Shown: positions 1 to 6,201 of the stretch, one piece after another | How positions within the stretch are numbered: the stretch's first letter is position 1 | Layout: each line of letters opens with the position of its first letter | Assembly: GCA_023252015.1 (NCBI GenBank) | Contig: JAHEXS010000061.1 | Coordinates: forward strand, 1 to 6,830 | Length of the DNA stretch: 6,830 nt | Origin: Candidatus Nitrosotenuis sp. | Lineage (GTDB): Archaea; Thermoproteota; Nitrososphaeria; Nitrososphaerales; Nitrosopumilaceae | Direction of reading: 5' to 3' | Made by a program: the position numbers and the translations under genes | The notes under the pieces: model-generated | Told to the model about the DNA's origin: nothing | The model's input: the letters and a program-made list of their open reading frames with translations, nothing else | Databases searched by the model: none

Positions 1-96
1 AATTTAGGCTCAGATTGTTTGATTGGTGCCACTCCATTATTGTGGTTTGCTATTCAGAAAGAACATAAATTTATCAATCGATTCGCCCACAGGTAA
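1..96 (+). CDS. possible C-terminal end of an upstream gene (partial at window edge)
   Basis: The frame beginning at base 1 is open for 31 codons and ends at TAA 94-96. It would encode the tail of a protein with a short hydrophobic run (LIGATPLLWFAI) and then a basic, polar end (KEHKFINRFAHR). I do not recognise a family. Against it, another + strand frame is also open for 22 codons, and the TATA-like box of the next gene lies within the stretch. The two minus-strand frames checked across 1-60 close early. If real, its stop lies only 3 nt before the next ATG, which would suit an operon. This is an edge fragment and the call is tentative. Confidence 0.3.
   Translation, partial: NLGSDCLIGATPLLWFAIQKEHKFINRFAHR
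65..74 (+). promoter_or_regulatory. TATA-like box for the 68-residue orphan gene
   Basis: The stretch ATAAATTTAT is centred about 30 nt before the ATG at 100. That fits an archaeal TATA box driving a leaderless or nearly leaderless transcript. The spacing is the longest of the set seen in this window, so the match is weaker than the others. Confidence 0.4.
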
Positions 97-99
97 GAT

Positions 100-306
100 A
101 TGAAGGACATTAACGACATCATGCCCAAGATCTCAAATATGAAATGGGGTGCTCTGACTAACAAGTATCCTACAAACAAGAACGTAAATGAGCTGAACAA
201 GTTGCTTCCACATGACAAAAGATGGCACACGGTGTTTGATCTTGAGGACCAAGTCTATGTTGACGATGTCCGAGTCTGGAAAAAAGATAAAAAAGCTTGG
301 ACTTAG
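100..306 (+). CDS. small orphan protein, unknown function (68 aa)
   Basis: This is an open frame from ATG 100 to TAG 304-306, with an in-frame TAA at 94-96 just upstream, so no earlier start is possible. The product is short, soluble and lysine-rich (ending KKDKKAWT). It has three tryptophans besides the C-terminal one and no cysteines, signal peptide or membrane segment. I recognise no family. Residues 43-60 (HTVFDLEDQVYVDDVRVW) look like alternating hydrophobic/acidic beta strands, so a small folded domain is plausible. A second ATG at 121 (residue 8) is an alternative start. The stop overlaps the stop of the convergent membrane-protein gene within the sequence TTAG. The TATA-like box at 65-74 supports expression. 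The gene could be lineage-specific. Confidence 0.6.
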   Translation: MKDINDIMPKISNMKWGALTNKYPTNKNVNELNKLLPHDKRWHTVFDLEDQVYVDDVRVWKKDKKAWT

Positions 307-692
307 GATCCCATCATTCCTGGTATCTTTGGCGGAATTCTATAAGGCTTTGTTACCGAAATCCCATTATCGGCAGTGACTTTGACTTGCCGTAACGAGT
401 TTTCAGACGGTGGAGACAGGATTACTTTTTGCCCAGGAGTCAAAGTGCCAAGATTCAGCACGTCGCCATCACCATAATTTACAATCACATTAGTCAGAGG
501 TTTTGCACCGATATTTTGAACCATCACACGTGCAGTAACAAACAGGTTCTGAGGATCCTTGAGTGGGTCCACGTCAATCTCATAGTCTTGTGATGAAAAC
601 ATTCCCTTGGATAATGAAAGAGATATGATTACTCCAATTCCAATTATTACCACGACTCCAATTATTATAAAAAACTTGTACTGAGACACCAT
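303..692 (-). CDS. small membrane-anchored protein with an extracytoplasmic beta-type domain (129 aa)
   Basis: The protein starts MVSQYKFF and has one strongly hydrophobic segment at about residues 7-27, rich in Ile, Val and Gly. A beta-rich region follows at about 48-115. It includes VTARVMVQNIGAKPLTNV and a GxLxPGQK-like turn, resembling Ig-like or CARDB-like surface domains. The tail is Pro-rich (YRIPPKIPGMMGS). No cysteine or catalytic motif is visible. I infer a single-pass membrane protein exposing a small beta sandwich outside the cell; the fold is inferred from pattern only. I chose the ATG at 692-690 over the TTG immediately before it (695-693), because the TATA-like box at 715-726 is centred about 28 nt upstream of that ATG. 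Its tail overlaps the convergent 68-residue gene by 4 nt. Function is unknown. Confidence 0.75.
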   Translation of the reverse strand: MVSQYKFFIIIGVVVIIGIGVIISLSLSKGMFSSQDYEIDVDPLKDPQNLFVTARVMVQNIGAKPLTNVIVNYGDGDVLNLGTLTPGQKVILSPPSENSLRQVKVTADNGISVTKPYRIPPKIPGMMGS

Positions 693-714
693 CAAATGAA
701 CAGACGCAATACTA

Positions 715-726
715 ATTTAAAAATAA
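715..726 (-). promoter_or_regulatory. TATA-like box for the membrane-protein gene
   Basis: On the minus strand the stretch reads TTATTTTTAAAT, centred about 28 nt before the ATG at 692, as expected of a leaderless archaeal promoter. It lies in the 55-nt gap after the RAM-domain gene. Its T-run could also help terminate the upstream pur operon, since archaeal termination commonly uses T-tracts; that second role is inference. Confidence 0.55.
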
Positions 727-747
727 TTCAACTAGAATAATTTGGAA

Positions 748-993
748 TTATTTTCCGCCTTGTTCGGGAATGGTTGAAAGCGTAATTGTGGATATCACGT
801 TTGGTATTTTGCGTATTTGTTTAGTTACTATATCCGATACTATTTTGTGGGTCTGCCCTTGAACCTTGATAAAAATATCATACATTCCATATGTTCCATG
901 TGCCTCTTTAACTCCATCAACTTTGAGAACATCGCGCATTACCTCCATTTCGTGAGCTATTTCACATTTTACCAAGACAAACGCAATCTCCAT
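748..993 (-). CDS. stand-alone Lrp/AsnC ligand-binding (RAM) domain protein (81 aa)
   Basis: The whole protein corresponds to the C-terminal effector domain of Lrp/AsnC regulators (AsnC_trans_reg, an ACT-like beta-alpha-beta-beta-alpha-beta fold). It opens with strand AFVLVKCEI, then a helix (EMEVMRDVLKV). The diagnostic GVKEAHGTYGMYDIFIKV follows at residues 27-44, then a helix (HKIVSDIVTKQIRKI) and a final strand (ISTITLSTIP). There is no helix-turn-helix, so it is not expected to bind DNA by itself. In this family such domains oligomerise and bind small ligands such as amino acids at subunit interfaces. The ATG lies 1 nt after the purF stop, so it is almost certainly co-transcribed with purQLF and may be translationally coupled to purF. 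The context suggests a metabolite-sensing partner, but neither ligand nor partner can be read from the sequence. Confidence 0.9.
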   Translation of the reverse strand: MEIAFVLVKCEIAHEMEVMRDVLKVDGVKEAHGTYGMYDIFIKVQGQTHKIVSDIVTKQIRKIPNVISTITLSTIPEQGGK

Positions 994-994
994 T

Positions 995-2425
995 TTATTC
1001 GCCCTTCATTTCCTCTCTTGTCTTGAATACTGGCTTTATTCCTAGTGTTGAGTAATCTCCGGTGGTACACGTAAAGCACATTGAGTCATGTGGTATGCCA
1101 ACGGCATTTGCCAGATTTTCCGCATCGTTGTATCCCAAAAAGTCAGCCCCAATATCTTTGCGGATTCTTTCAATTACTTGTTCATCTGTGGCATCGCCTA
1201 TTATTCCAGTTGCCAATTCATCCTGCGATGGAAAGTCAATTCCTGCATAGCACGGATACTTGATTGGCGGATATGTGATCAGCATGCTGATTTTTTTTGC
1301 GCCTGCTCTCCTTAGCGCTTTTATGATTGCCTTTGAGCTAGTGCCCCTAACCAGACTGTCATCAATTACAACCACGTGCATTCCAGTAATAATTTCTGTA
1401 ATTGGTATAATCCAGCGATTAATTTCGACGCGGTCGCTTTGGTGCGGTTCAATAAAACTTCGCAGTGGTCCCTTTTTGCTGTACCTGTCTTTGAGCAATC
1501 CTTCATCAAATTGCACGCCAAGTTCTTGGGCATATCCTAACGCTGCAGGTCTTGCAGAATCTGGAACAGGGATTACCAAGTCTGCATCTTTGATTGGGAA
1601 TTTTCTAGCTAGAAATTGGCCAATTTTTTTTCTTGCAACATAGATGTTTGTTCCCTCCATCCTAGATGTTGGGTGCGCAAAATATGTGAATTCGAATGAG
1701 CAGTGTGCGTGTTTTTTTTCCTCTGAGAACATTTCAGATTCTATTCCAGCATTACTAAACTTCAATAGTTCGCCTGGAAGTACATCACGAACTAGTTTTG
1801 CACCAATTGCAGTAAGTGCGGAGGATTCAGAGGCAACAATTGTTACTTGCCCTTCTTCTTTTGAGCCAAGAACCATCGGCCTAAATCCGCGCGGATCACG
1901 TGCCGCATATACTGCATTATCATCAGATACAAAAGTAAAGCAATACGAACCGGCCATCTCGTTTTTTAGAATAGATAATGCGTTTCCAAGCTTGCCGTTT
2001 GTGGACATTAGCGAGACCAGTCTTTGAGCGGCAATCAGAGTATCACTTGCGTTTTGTGGGGTAAACGTACAGCCCCCAACAAGGTTTGCAAGCTCTGCAA
2101 CATTTGCTATTGTTCCGTTGTGCGCAATACAGAGATCCTTTACCTTTAGCGGTTGAGCATTTTCCAGATTGCTTTTTCCAACGGTTGAATATCTCACATG
2201 TCCTATTGCTGCAGGCGATGCGTATTCTTCAGTAATTTTTTGAAATTCTCCGGATGCACCAGATACAAGTCCAAGTCTTTTGAATGGTTCTTTTTTTGGA
2301 ATTGCAAGTCCCCATGCCTCTTGTCCTCGGTGTTGTAGCGCACGTAACGCGTCAATCACCATTGGGATTACGTTTGTTCCATCCCTACTGAAAATTCCAA
2401 CTACGCCGCAGTTTTCTTTAACCAT
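995..2425 (-). CDS. purF: amidophosphoribosyltransferase (glutamine PRPP amidotransferase)
   Basis: PurF catalyses the first step of de novo purine synthesis in the cytoplasm: PRPP + glutamine give 5-phosphoribosylamine + glutamate. The N-terminal Ntn-type glutaminase domain (about residues 6-235) has Cys6 as the expected nucleophile after removal of a five-residue propeptide (MVKEN). It also has QHRGQE (31-36), HVRYSTVG (76-83), HNGTIAN (102-108) and DPRGFRP (177-183). The C-terminal phosphoribosyltransferase domain carries the PRPP-binding loop VVVIDDSLVRGTS (351-363) and the flexible-loop motif RSFIEPHQSDR (322-332). Cys242, Cys392, Cys450 and Cys453 fall where the Bacillus-type enzyme holds its [4Fe-4S] cluster, so an oxygen-sensitive iron-sulfur enzyme is likely. 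The 476-aa length is typical. Residues 333-349 (VEINRWIIPITEIITGM) differ from the usual VxxKxxxxxxxxxG stretch. The start overlaps the end of purL by 8 nt, suggesting coupled translation. An AAGGA about 11 nt before the ATG is a weak ribosome-binding candidate. Confidence 0.98.
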   Translation of the reverse strand: MVKENCGVVGIFSRDGTNVIPMVIDALRALQHRGQEAWGLAIPKKEPFKRLGLVSGASGEFQKITEEYASPAAIGHVRYSTVGKSNLENAQPLKVKDLCIAHNGTIANVAELANLVGGCTFTPQNASDTLIAAQRLVSLMSTNGKLGNALSILKNEMAGSYCFTFVSDDNAVYAARDPRGFRPMVLGSKEEGQVTIVASESSALTAIGAKLVRDVLPGELLKFSNAGIESEMFSEEKKHAHCSFEFTYFAHPTSRMEGTNIYVARKKIGQFLARKFPIKDADLVIPVPDSARPAALGYAQELGVQFDEGLLKDRYSKKGPLRSFIEPHQSDRVEINRWIIPITEIITGMHVVVIDDSLVRGTSSKAIIKALRRAGAKKISMLITYPPIKYPCYAGIDFPSQDELATGIIGDATDEQVIERIRKDIGADFLGYNDAENLANAVGIPHDSMCFTCTTGDYSTLGIKPVFKTREEMKGE

Positions 2426-4583
2426 GCAAAACCAAATCCTTTAGTGAATTAAACCACGTGTCATGTGCTTTATCAACGCTTAGTTTTGCAATTACCTTTT
2501 TGCTTTTGGAAAATGTAATATTCTTTCCCTCAAATTTGCCAATTATGCCAAAGTTTACCTTTTTTGTTTTGAGATAGTCCAATACAGCGTCAAGATTTGA
2601 TTTTGATATTGACAACAAATACCTAGAATGGCTCTCAGAAAATAAAATCTTGTCATCTGGGAGTTTTGAGGACGGTATGTTATCAAGCGATATCGTGCAT
2701 CCAATGTTACTAGTCATTGAAAGTTCAGATACTGCGATTGCTAGTCCCCCCTTTGAACAATCATGGGCATTTTTTGCCCATTCGTTTTCAATTATGTGTA
2801 TTACGGCATTCATGTTTTGTTTTGACTCCTTAAAGTCAACTGTCGGGCATTTTCCGCCAACAAACCCATGAATGTACTCATAGTATTCAGAGCCGCCAAG
2901 CTCGTCTTTTGTAGTTCCAATCAGAATCAGAATGTCGCCTTGCTCTAGATTTTGCGGCGGTAATGGTTTTTTCTCAATTAGTCCCAAGACACCAATTAGT
3001 GGTGTCGGTTTGATCGGCCCCTGCGGCGTCTCATTGTACAGACTGACTTTTCCCCCAACGCACGGAATATCAAAGTATTTTGAGAATTCCGAGATTCCTT
3101 TTAGTGATTCTAAAAATGTCCAAAAGATTTCCTGGTTTTCAGGATTGCCGAACTGCAGATGATCAACCATTCCAATTGGAGTGGCGCCAGTACATACCAC
3201 ATTTCTGCATGCCTCTTCAAAGCACCCAATCGCTCCATTTTTTGGATCAATATAGCACTGCTTTGGATTTCCATCTATTTTTGCAGCCAAGTATTTTCCG
3301 TTATCCAATCTAAGTACGGCAGAATCCATTCCAGGCTTTACCACGGTGCGTATTCCAACCTCATGATCATACTGGCCATACACCCAGATTTTGCTTGCGA
3401 TGTTCGGACAGGATAGTAATTTCATAATTGTTTTGGAAAGATCAGAGACGGGTTTTGGTTCCTTCTTTTTTTGTAATTCTTTTAGATATGCTGGTATCTT
3501 TGACGGTCTGTCAAGAAGAGGTGCGTTCGCAACAATTTCGGCAGGAATCGATGCCACTACAACGTTGTTGTTTTTGACCTTCATTATTTTGTCCGATGTC
3601 ACTTTTCCAATAACTGAACATGTTACTCGGAACTTTTTGCAAATGGATTCTAGTTTTGCGAGTTTTTTCTTGTCAGTTATGACTAGCATTCGTTCCTGTG
3701 ATTCCGATGTCATGATTTCCCTTGGATTCATGTCAGATTCTCTTGTGTGGACACGATTCACATCAAGCTCAATTCCTATACCAAGCATGTCAGCAGTTTC
3801 AGAAATTGCGCACGAAAGCCCGCCTCCGCCCAAATCCTTTAATGCCTTGATACAACCCTCATTTCTCGCCTCAAGAGTTACCTCGATGATTAATTTTTCA
3901 ATAAATGGATCCGGAATTTGTACTGCCGAGCGGTTCTCTGTTTCAAGCGAATCAGATGCAAACTGTGCACCGCCCATTCCATCACGCCCTGTTGGGCCGC
4001 CAAGTAAAACTACCACATCTCCAGCATCCGCATGATTTTTGATCAGTCTATCTTTTTTGCCAAACCCAATTGACGCAACATCAACTAGAGCATAATTTGT
4101 ATAACACTCATCAAACTCCACCTCGCCACCTATAGTTGGAATGCCAAGACAATTCCCATAGTCCGCAATTCCAGTTACCGCGTTTTTGAACAGCCACCTT
4201 GCTTGGGAATCTTTTTCTATGTTTCCAAAACGAAGTCCGTCAAAAAGTGCAATCGGTCTTGTGCCCGCAGATAAAATATCTCGAATTACCCCTCCTACTC
4301 CCGTTGCCGCACCGCCATACGGCTCAACAGCTGAAGGATGATTGTGGCTTTCTATGTGGACAGTTATGACGTACCCATCCCCAACGTCCAGCACTCCGGA
4401 ATCAAATCCCTTTTCTTGAATAACGCGTGGGCCAGACATTGGAAGTATTTTGAGATGTTTTTTTGAAGACTTGTACGAGCAGTGTTCAGACCATTCTGCT
4501 GCAACAATGTGCATTTCTGTGTCGTTTGGTTTTCTTTTAATTTTTTTTGAAAGATAGTCCAGTTCTTGTGGCTGCAGACTCAT
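2418..4583 (-). CDS. purL: phosphoribosylformylglycinamidine (FGAM) synthase, PurL subunit
   Basis: PurL is the ATP-dependent synthase subunit for step 4 of IMP synthesis, converting FGAR to FGAM with ammonia from PurQ. At 721 aa it is the small form, which lacks a built-in glutaminase and works with PurQ and PurS. Visible motifs are EWSEHCSYKSS (30-40; His34 is the expected catalytic His), HIESHNHPSAVEPYGGAATG (76-95; nucleotide and metal binding), PTIGGEVEFDECY (149-161) and LGGGGLSCAISETA (251-264). The second, pseudo-symmetric half has YDHEVGIRTVVKPGMDSAV (405-423), CVGGKVSLYNET (508-519) and HDCSKGGLAIAVSE (607-620). The second half carries VGGKVSLYNET and CSKGGL where bacterial homologues usually read SGNVSLYNET and VSDGGL, which may reflect archaeal divergence at the auxiliary nucleotide site. 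The ATG overlaps the purQ stop as ATGA, and the end overlaps the purF start, so it sits in the middle of a coupled operon. Confidence 0.98.
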   Translation of the reverse strand: MSLQPQELDYLSKKIKRKPNDTEMHIVAAEWSEHCSYKSSKKHLKILPMSGPRVIQEKGFDSGVLDVGDGYVITVHIESHNHPSAVEPYGGAATGVGGVIRDILSAGTRPIALFDGLRFGNIEKDSQARWLFKNAVTGIADYGNCLGIPTIGGEVEFDECYTNYALVDVASIGFGKKDRLIKNHADAGDVVVLLGGPTGRDGMGGAQFASDSLETENRSAVQIPDPFIEKLIIEVTLEARNEGCIKALKDLGGGGLSCAISETADMLGIGIELDVNRVHTRESDMNPREIMTSESQERMLVITDKKKLAKLESICKKFRVTCSVIGKVTSDKIMKVKNNNVVVASIPAEIVANAPLLDRPSKIPAYLKELQKKKEPKPVSDLSKTIMKLLSCPNIASKIWVYGQYDHEVGIRTVVKPGMDSAVLRLDNGKYLAAKIDGNPKQCYIDPKNGAIGCFEEACRNVVCTGATPIGMVDHLQFGNPENQEIFWTFLESLKGISEFSKYFDIPCVGGKVSLYNETPQGPIKPTPLIGVLGLIEKKPLPPQNLEQGDILILIGTTKDELGGSEYYEYIHGFVGGKCPTVDFKESKQNMNAVIHIIENEWAKNAHDCSKGGLAIAVSELSMTSNIGCTISLDNIPSSKLPDDKILFSESHSRYLLSISKSNLDAVLDYLKTKKVNFGIIGKFEGKNITFSKSKKVIAKLSVDKAHDTWFNSLKDLVLHG

Positions 4584-5260
4584 TTTCTTGCACCAACAGT
4601 AGTAATCAGAGACTCAAAAATTACAGATGCAGGCTTGCAGTCTTTTGGATTTATTTCAGCCTCGACTGCACGCTCAGGATGAGGCATCATGCCAACCACG
4701 TTTCCTTCCTTGTTGCAGATTCCAGCAATATCAAATACAGAATTATTTACTGATTCGCCATACCTAAATACAATCTGGTTGTTTTTCTGGAGGGTGTGTA
4801 ATGTGGCCTTGTCAACATAGTAGCGTCCCTCTCCATTTGCAATAGGAATTGGGATTTTTTCTTTGATGGCAAACTTGTTTGTAAACGGAGTCTTGTTGTT
4901 CTCTACTATAAGCTCAGTCCATCTACACATAAAATTTAGTGATGTGTTCTTCAGCAACACTCCAGGCAAAAGCTCGGATTCTACCAATATCTGAAATCCG
5001 TTACATACCCCAAGAACAGGCATTCCCTTATCTGCCATTCTTTTGACATCGGATATGACGGGGCTGTGTGCGGCAATTACTCCTGCTCTCAGTCTATCAC
5101 CATAAGAAAATCCACCTGGAAGGATTATCGCATCTAGATCCTTTGGAAGCTTGTCCTCATGCCAGAAGTATTTTACATCTAATTTGAAAACGTCAAGTAA
5201 AACATGGTACATATCGCGATCGCAGTTACTTCCAGGAAATACTACAATGCCGACCTTCAC
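4580..5260 (-). CDS. purQ: FGAM synthase glutaminase subunit PurQ
   Basis: PurQ is a class I (triad) glutamine amidotransferase that releases ammonia from glutamine and passes it to PurL. Signature elements are FPGSNCDRDMYHVL (8-21), LPGGFSYGDRLRAG (47-60, oxyanion region), GVCNGFQIL (84-92, nucleophile Cys86) and MMPHPERA (191-198, His194 and Glu196 completing the triad). The 226-aa length matches stand-alone PurQ proteins. The start is a GTG (5260-5258). It gives the canonical MKVGIVVFPGSNCD beginning, and no in-frame ATG lies upstream in the intergenic region, so the GTG is well supported. A TATA-like box about 28 nt upstream makes this the first gene of the purQ-purL-purF-RAM operon. Its TGA stop overlaps the purL ATG by 4 nt. 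A possible operator element (GTGATTTGT, 5264-5272) lies between the TATA box and the start. Confidence 0.98.
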   Translation of the reverse strand: MKVGIVVFPGSNCDRDMYHVLLDVFKLDVKYFWHEDKLPKDLDAIILPGGFSYGDRLRAGVIAAHSPVISDVKRMADKGMPVLGVCNGFQILVESELLPGVLLKNTSLNFMCRWTELIVENNKTPFTNKFAIKEKIPIPIANGEGRYYVDKATLHTLQKNNQIVFRYGESVNNSVFDIAGICNKEGNVVGMMPHPERAVEAEINPKDCKPASVIFESLITTVGARK

Positions 5261-5263
5261 ACA

Positions 5264-5342
5264 GTGATTTGTACGATGGTATTAATTAATTAAATCACAA
5301 ATTCTGTTGTCTGCCTCGAAGACCACACAGAACAAATCACAA
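5264..5342. repeat. three-copy AAATCAC motif in the purQ / CBS-gene divergent region, candidate operator
   Basis: AAATCACAA occurs at 5292-5300 and again at 5334-5342 in the same orientation, 42 bp apart. The inverted form GTGATTTGT lies at 5264-5272 and pairs exactly with ACAAATCAC at 5332-5340. One copy sits just before the purQ start, one at the upstream edge of the purQ TATA-like box, and one just upstream of the CBS-gene TATA-like box. A further inverted pair, TTCTGT (5302-5307) and ACAGAA (5327-5332), lies between the direct copies. These positions would let one DNA-binding protein affect both promoters. The repeats are directly visible; the operator role is inferred, and AT-rich motifs this short can recur by chance. 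Confidence 0.4.
5280..5295 (-). promoter_or_regulatory. TATA-like box for the purQLF operon
   Basis: The palindromic AT stretch TATTAATTAATTAAAT is centred about 28 nt upstream of the purQ GTG on the minus strand. This is the expected position for a leaderless archaeal promoter. No ribosome-binding sequence is seen in the short gap before the start codon. Confidence 0.6.
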
Positions 5343-5348
5343 CAAACC

Positions 5349-5356
5349 TTTTTTAT
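5349..5356 (+). promoter_or_regulatory. TATA-like box for the CBS-domain gene
   Basis: TTTTTTAT, preceded by an A-rich ACAAACC that could serve as the TFB recognition element, is centred about 27 nt before the ATG at 5380. This fits a leaderless archaeal promoter, back to back with the purQ promoter. Confidence 0.55.
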
Positions 5357-5379
5357 CTTCAGAACATTGAACACGAAAT

Positions 5380-5799
5380 ATGGGACAAGTTCGAGACATA
5401 ATGAACAAGCGTGTAATCACCATATCAAAAGAAAAAACGTGCTTGGATGCGGCAACCACGCTTCAGGAAAAAGACATTAGCTTTCTTGTCGTGACTGAAG
5501 GCCAAAATCCAGTCGGAGTAATAAGCGAGGCAGACTTTGTTCGAAAGCTAGTAGCCAAAAACATGGTACCAGCCGAGGTTCCAATCTCTGAGATAATGTC
5601 CCACAAGTTCAGGTGGGTTGAACCAACCACGCTAATCGAGGATGCAGTTCAAAAAATGCTAAACAACAACATCCGAAGGCTACTCGTACTTGAAAACGAA
5701 AAACTCGTGGGCGTAATTACGCAAACGGACCTTGCCGCCCATCTAAGAAGCAAATTGCTCATTGATGGAACAATAAAATCAATTGAGAAAGAGGACTAG
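5380..5799 (+). CDS. two-CBS-domain protein (139 aa), putative adenine-nucleotide sensor
   Basis: The protein is almost entirely a tandem CBS pair (Bateman module). CBS1 spans about residues 5-58, opening VRDIMNKRVITI and closing GVISEADFVRKL (46-57). CBS2 spans about 69-122, opening ISEIMSHKFRWV and closing GVITQTDLAAHL (111-122). The Asp residues at 52 and 117 sit in the GxxSxxD / GxxTxxD signature, which in many CBS proteins contacts the ribose of AMP, ATP or related ligands. There is no attached enzyme, DNA-binding or membrane domain, so it probably acts by binding a partner or as a ligand-responsive dimer. It lies between purS and purQLF, diverges from purQ with facing promoters, and its TAG stop overlaps the purS stop in the palindrome CTAG. 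A link to purine status is plausible but inferred. Archaea have many such small CBS proteins, so the location could be coincidental. Confidence 0.93.
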   Translation: MGQVRDIMNKRVITISKEKTCLDAATTLQEKDISFLVVTEGQNPVGVISEADFVRKLVAKNMVPAEVPISEIMSHKFRWVEPTTLIEDAVQKMLNNNIRRLLVLENEKLVGVITQTDLAAHLRSKLLIDGTIKSIEKED

Positions 5800-6050
5800 T
5801 TTACGGTGAAGGTTACTTTACTTACCATCGGATTATAGATTCTAAGTTCATTGCAGAGTTTTCTAATTGTGTCTTCTGCGGTTTTTTTGTTGGTTGTGTT
5901 TATTTGGAATTTTAGCGTTTTTGCCGATCGTATTTTTTTGACTGAGGAATAGCTTCCTTTTAGGACCAAGTCGTTTAGAATTGTAGCGCCTTCAGGATCA
6001 CTGATTCCGGGTTTGTTTTCAATGATAGCTTGGACCTCAAACATCGGCAT
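5796..6050 (-). CDS. purS: FGAM synthase structural subunit PurS
   Basis: PurS is the small dimeric subunit that bridges PurL and PurQ and is needed for ammonia transfer in the FGAM synthase complex. The 84-aa protein shows the family pattern: a first strand FEVQAIIENKPGISDPEG (4-21, with the hallmark KPGxxDPEG) and the helix ATILNDLVLKG. A basic strand follows (SVKKIRSAKTLKFQI, 36-50), then a helix with TAEDTIRKLCNEL (57-69) and the C-terminal YNPMVSKVTFTV (72-83, with the usual NP). Two in-frame ATGs are possible, at 6050 and at 6044; I kept the first because the TATA-like box at 6072-6079 is about 26 nt away. It is separated from its partners purQ and purL by the opposite-facing CBS gene and has its own promoter, so the complex subunits come from two transcripts. 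Confidence 0.95.
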   Translation of the reverse strand: MPMFEVQAIIENKPGISDPEGATILNDLVLKGSYSSVKKIRSAKTLKFQINTTNKKTAEDTIRKLCNELRIYNPMVSKVTFTVN

Positions 6051-6071
6051 GAGGGGTTTTTTCTGTGCTGT

Positions 6072-6079
6072 AATATATT
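6072..6079 (-). promoter_or_regulatory. TATA-like box for purS
   Basis: The palindromic AATATATT is centred about 26 nt before the purS ATG at 6050 on the minus strand. The interval (CCCCTC just before the ATG) has no Shine-Dalgarno-like sequence, which fits a leaderless transcript. Confidence 0.55.
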
Positions 6080-6193
6080 CAATTTGAAAACTATCAGAAC
6101 TATTACTTGGTATTTTGTAATTTGAAAGAAATTAGCAAAGATAGAACCAAAGACAAAACAGAACCGATTTGCACTCAGACCCAGCGTATTGAA

Positions 6194-6201
6194 TTTATAT
6201 T
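6194..6201 (+). promoter_or_regulatory. TATA-like box that decides the start of the 156-residue gene
   Basis: TTTATATT is centred about 27 nt before the GTG at 6225, matching the spacing of the other promoters here. It lies inside the extension that a TTG start at 6189 would translate, so it argues for the shorter protein. Confidence 0.6.

Noticed and set aside
693..695. TTG start one codon upstream of the membrane-protein ATG
   Set aside because: ATG immediately follows, is the stronger start codon and fits the TATA spacing equally well.
1260..2027. Two adjacent + strand open frames of 127 codons each opposite purF
   Set aside because: They lie antisense to the well-conserved purF frame and show no recognisable domain; both are codon shadows of purF.
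3391..4035. + strand open frame of 214 codons opposite purL
   Set aside because: The Ser/Phe-rich composition is typical of the antisense of a conserved gene; the purL motifs in the same bases explain it.
5281..5293. ATTAATTAATTAA as a simple repeat or insertion target
   Set aside because: Its position about 28 nt before the purQ start explains it as a TATA-like box; there is no flanking duplication or inverted repeat of a mobile element.
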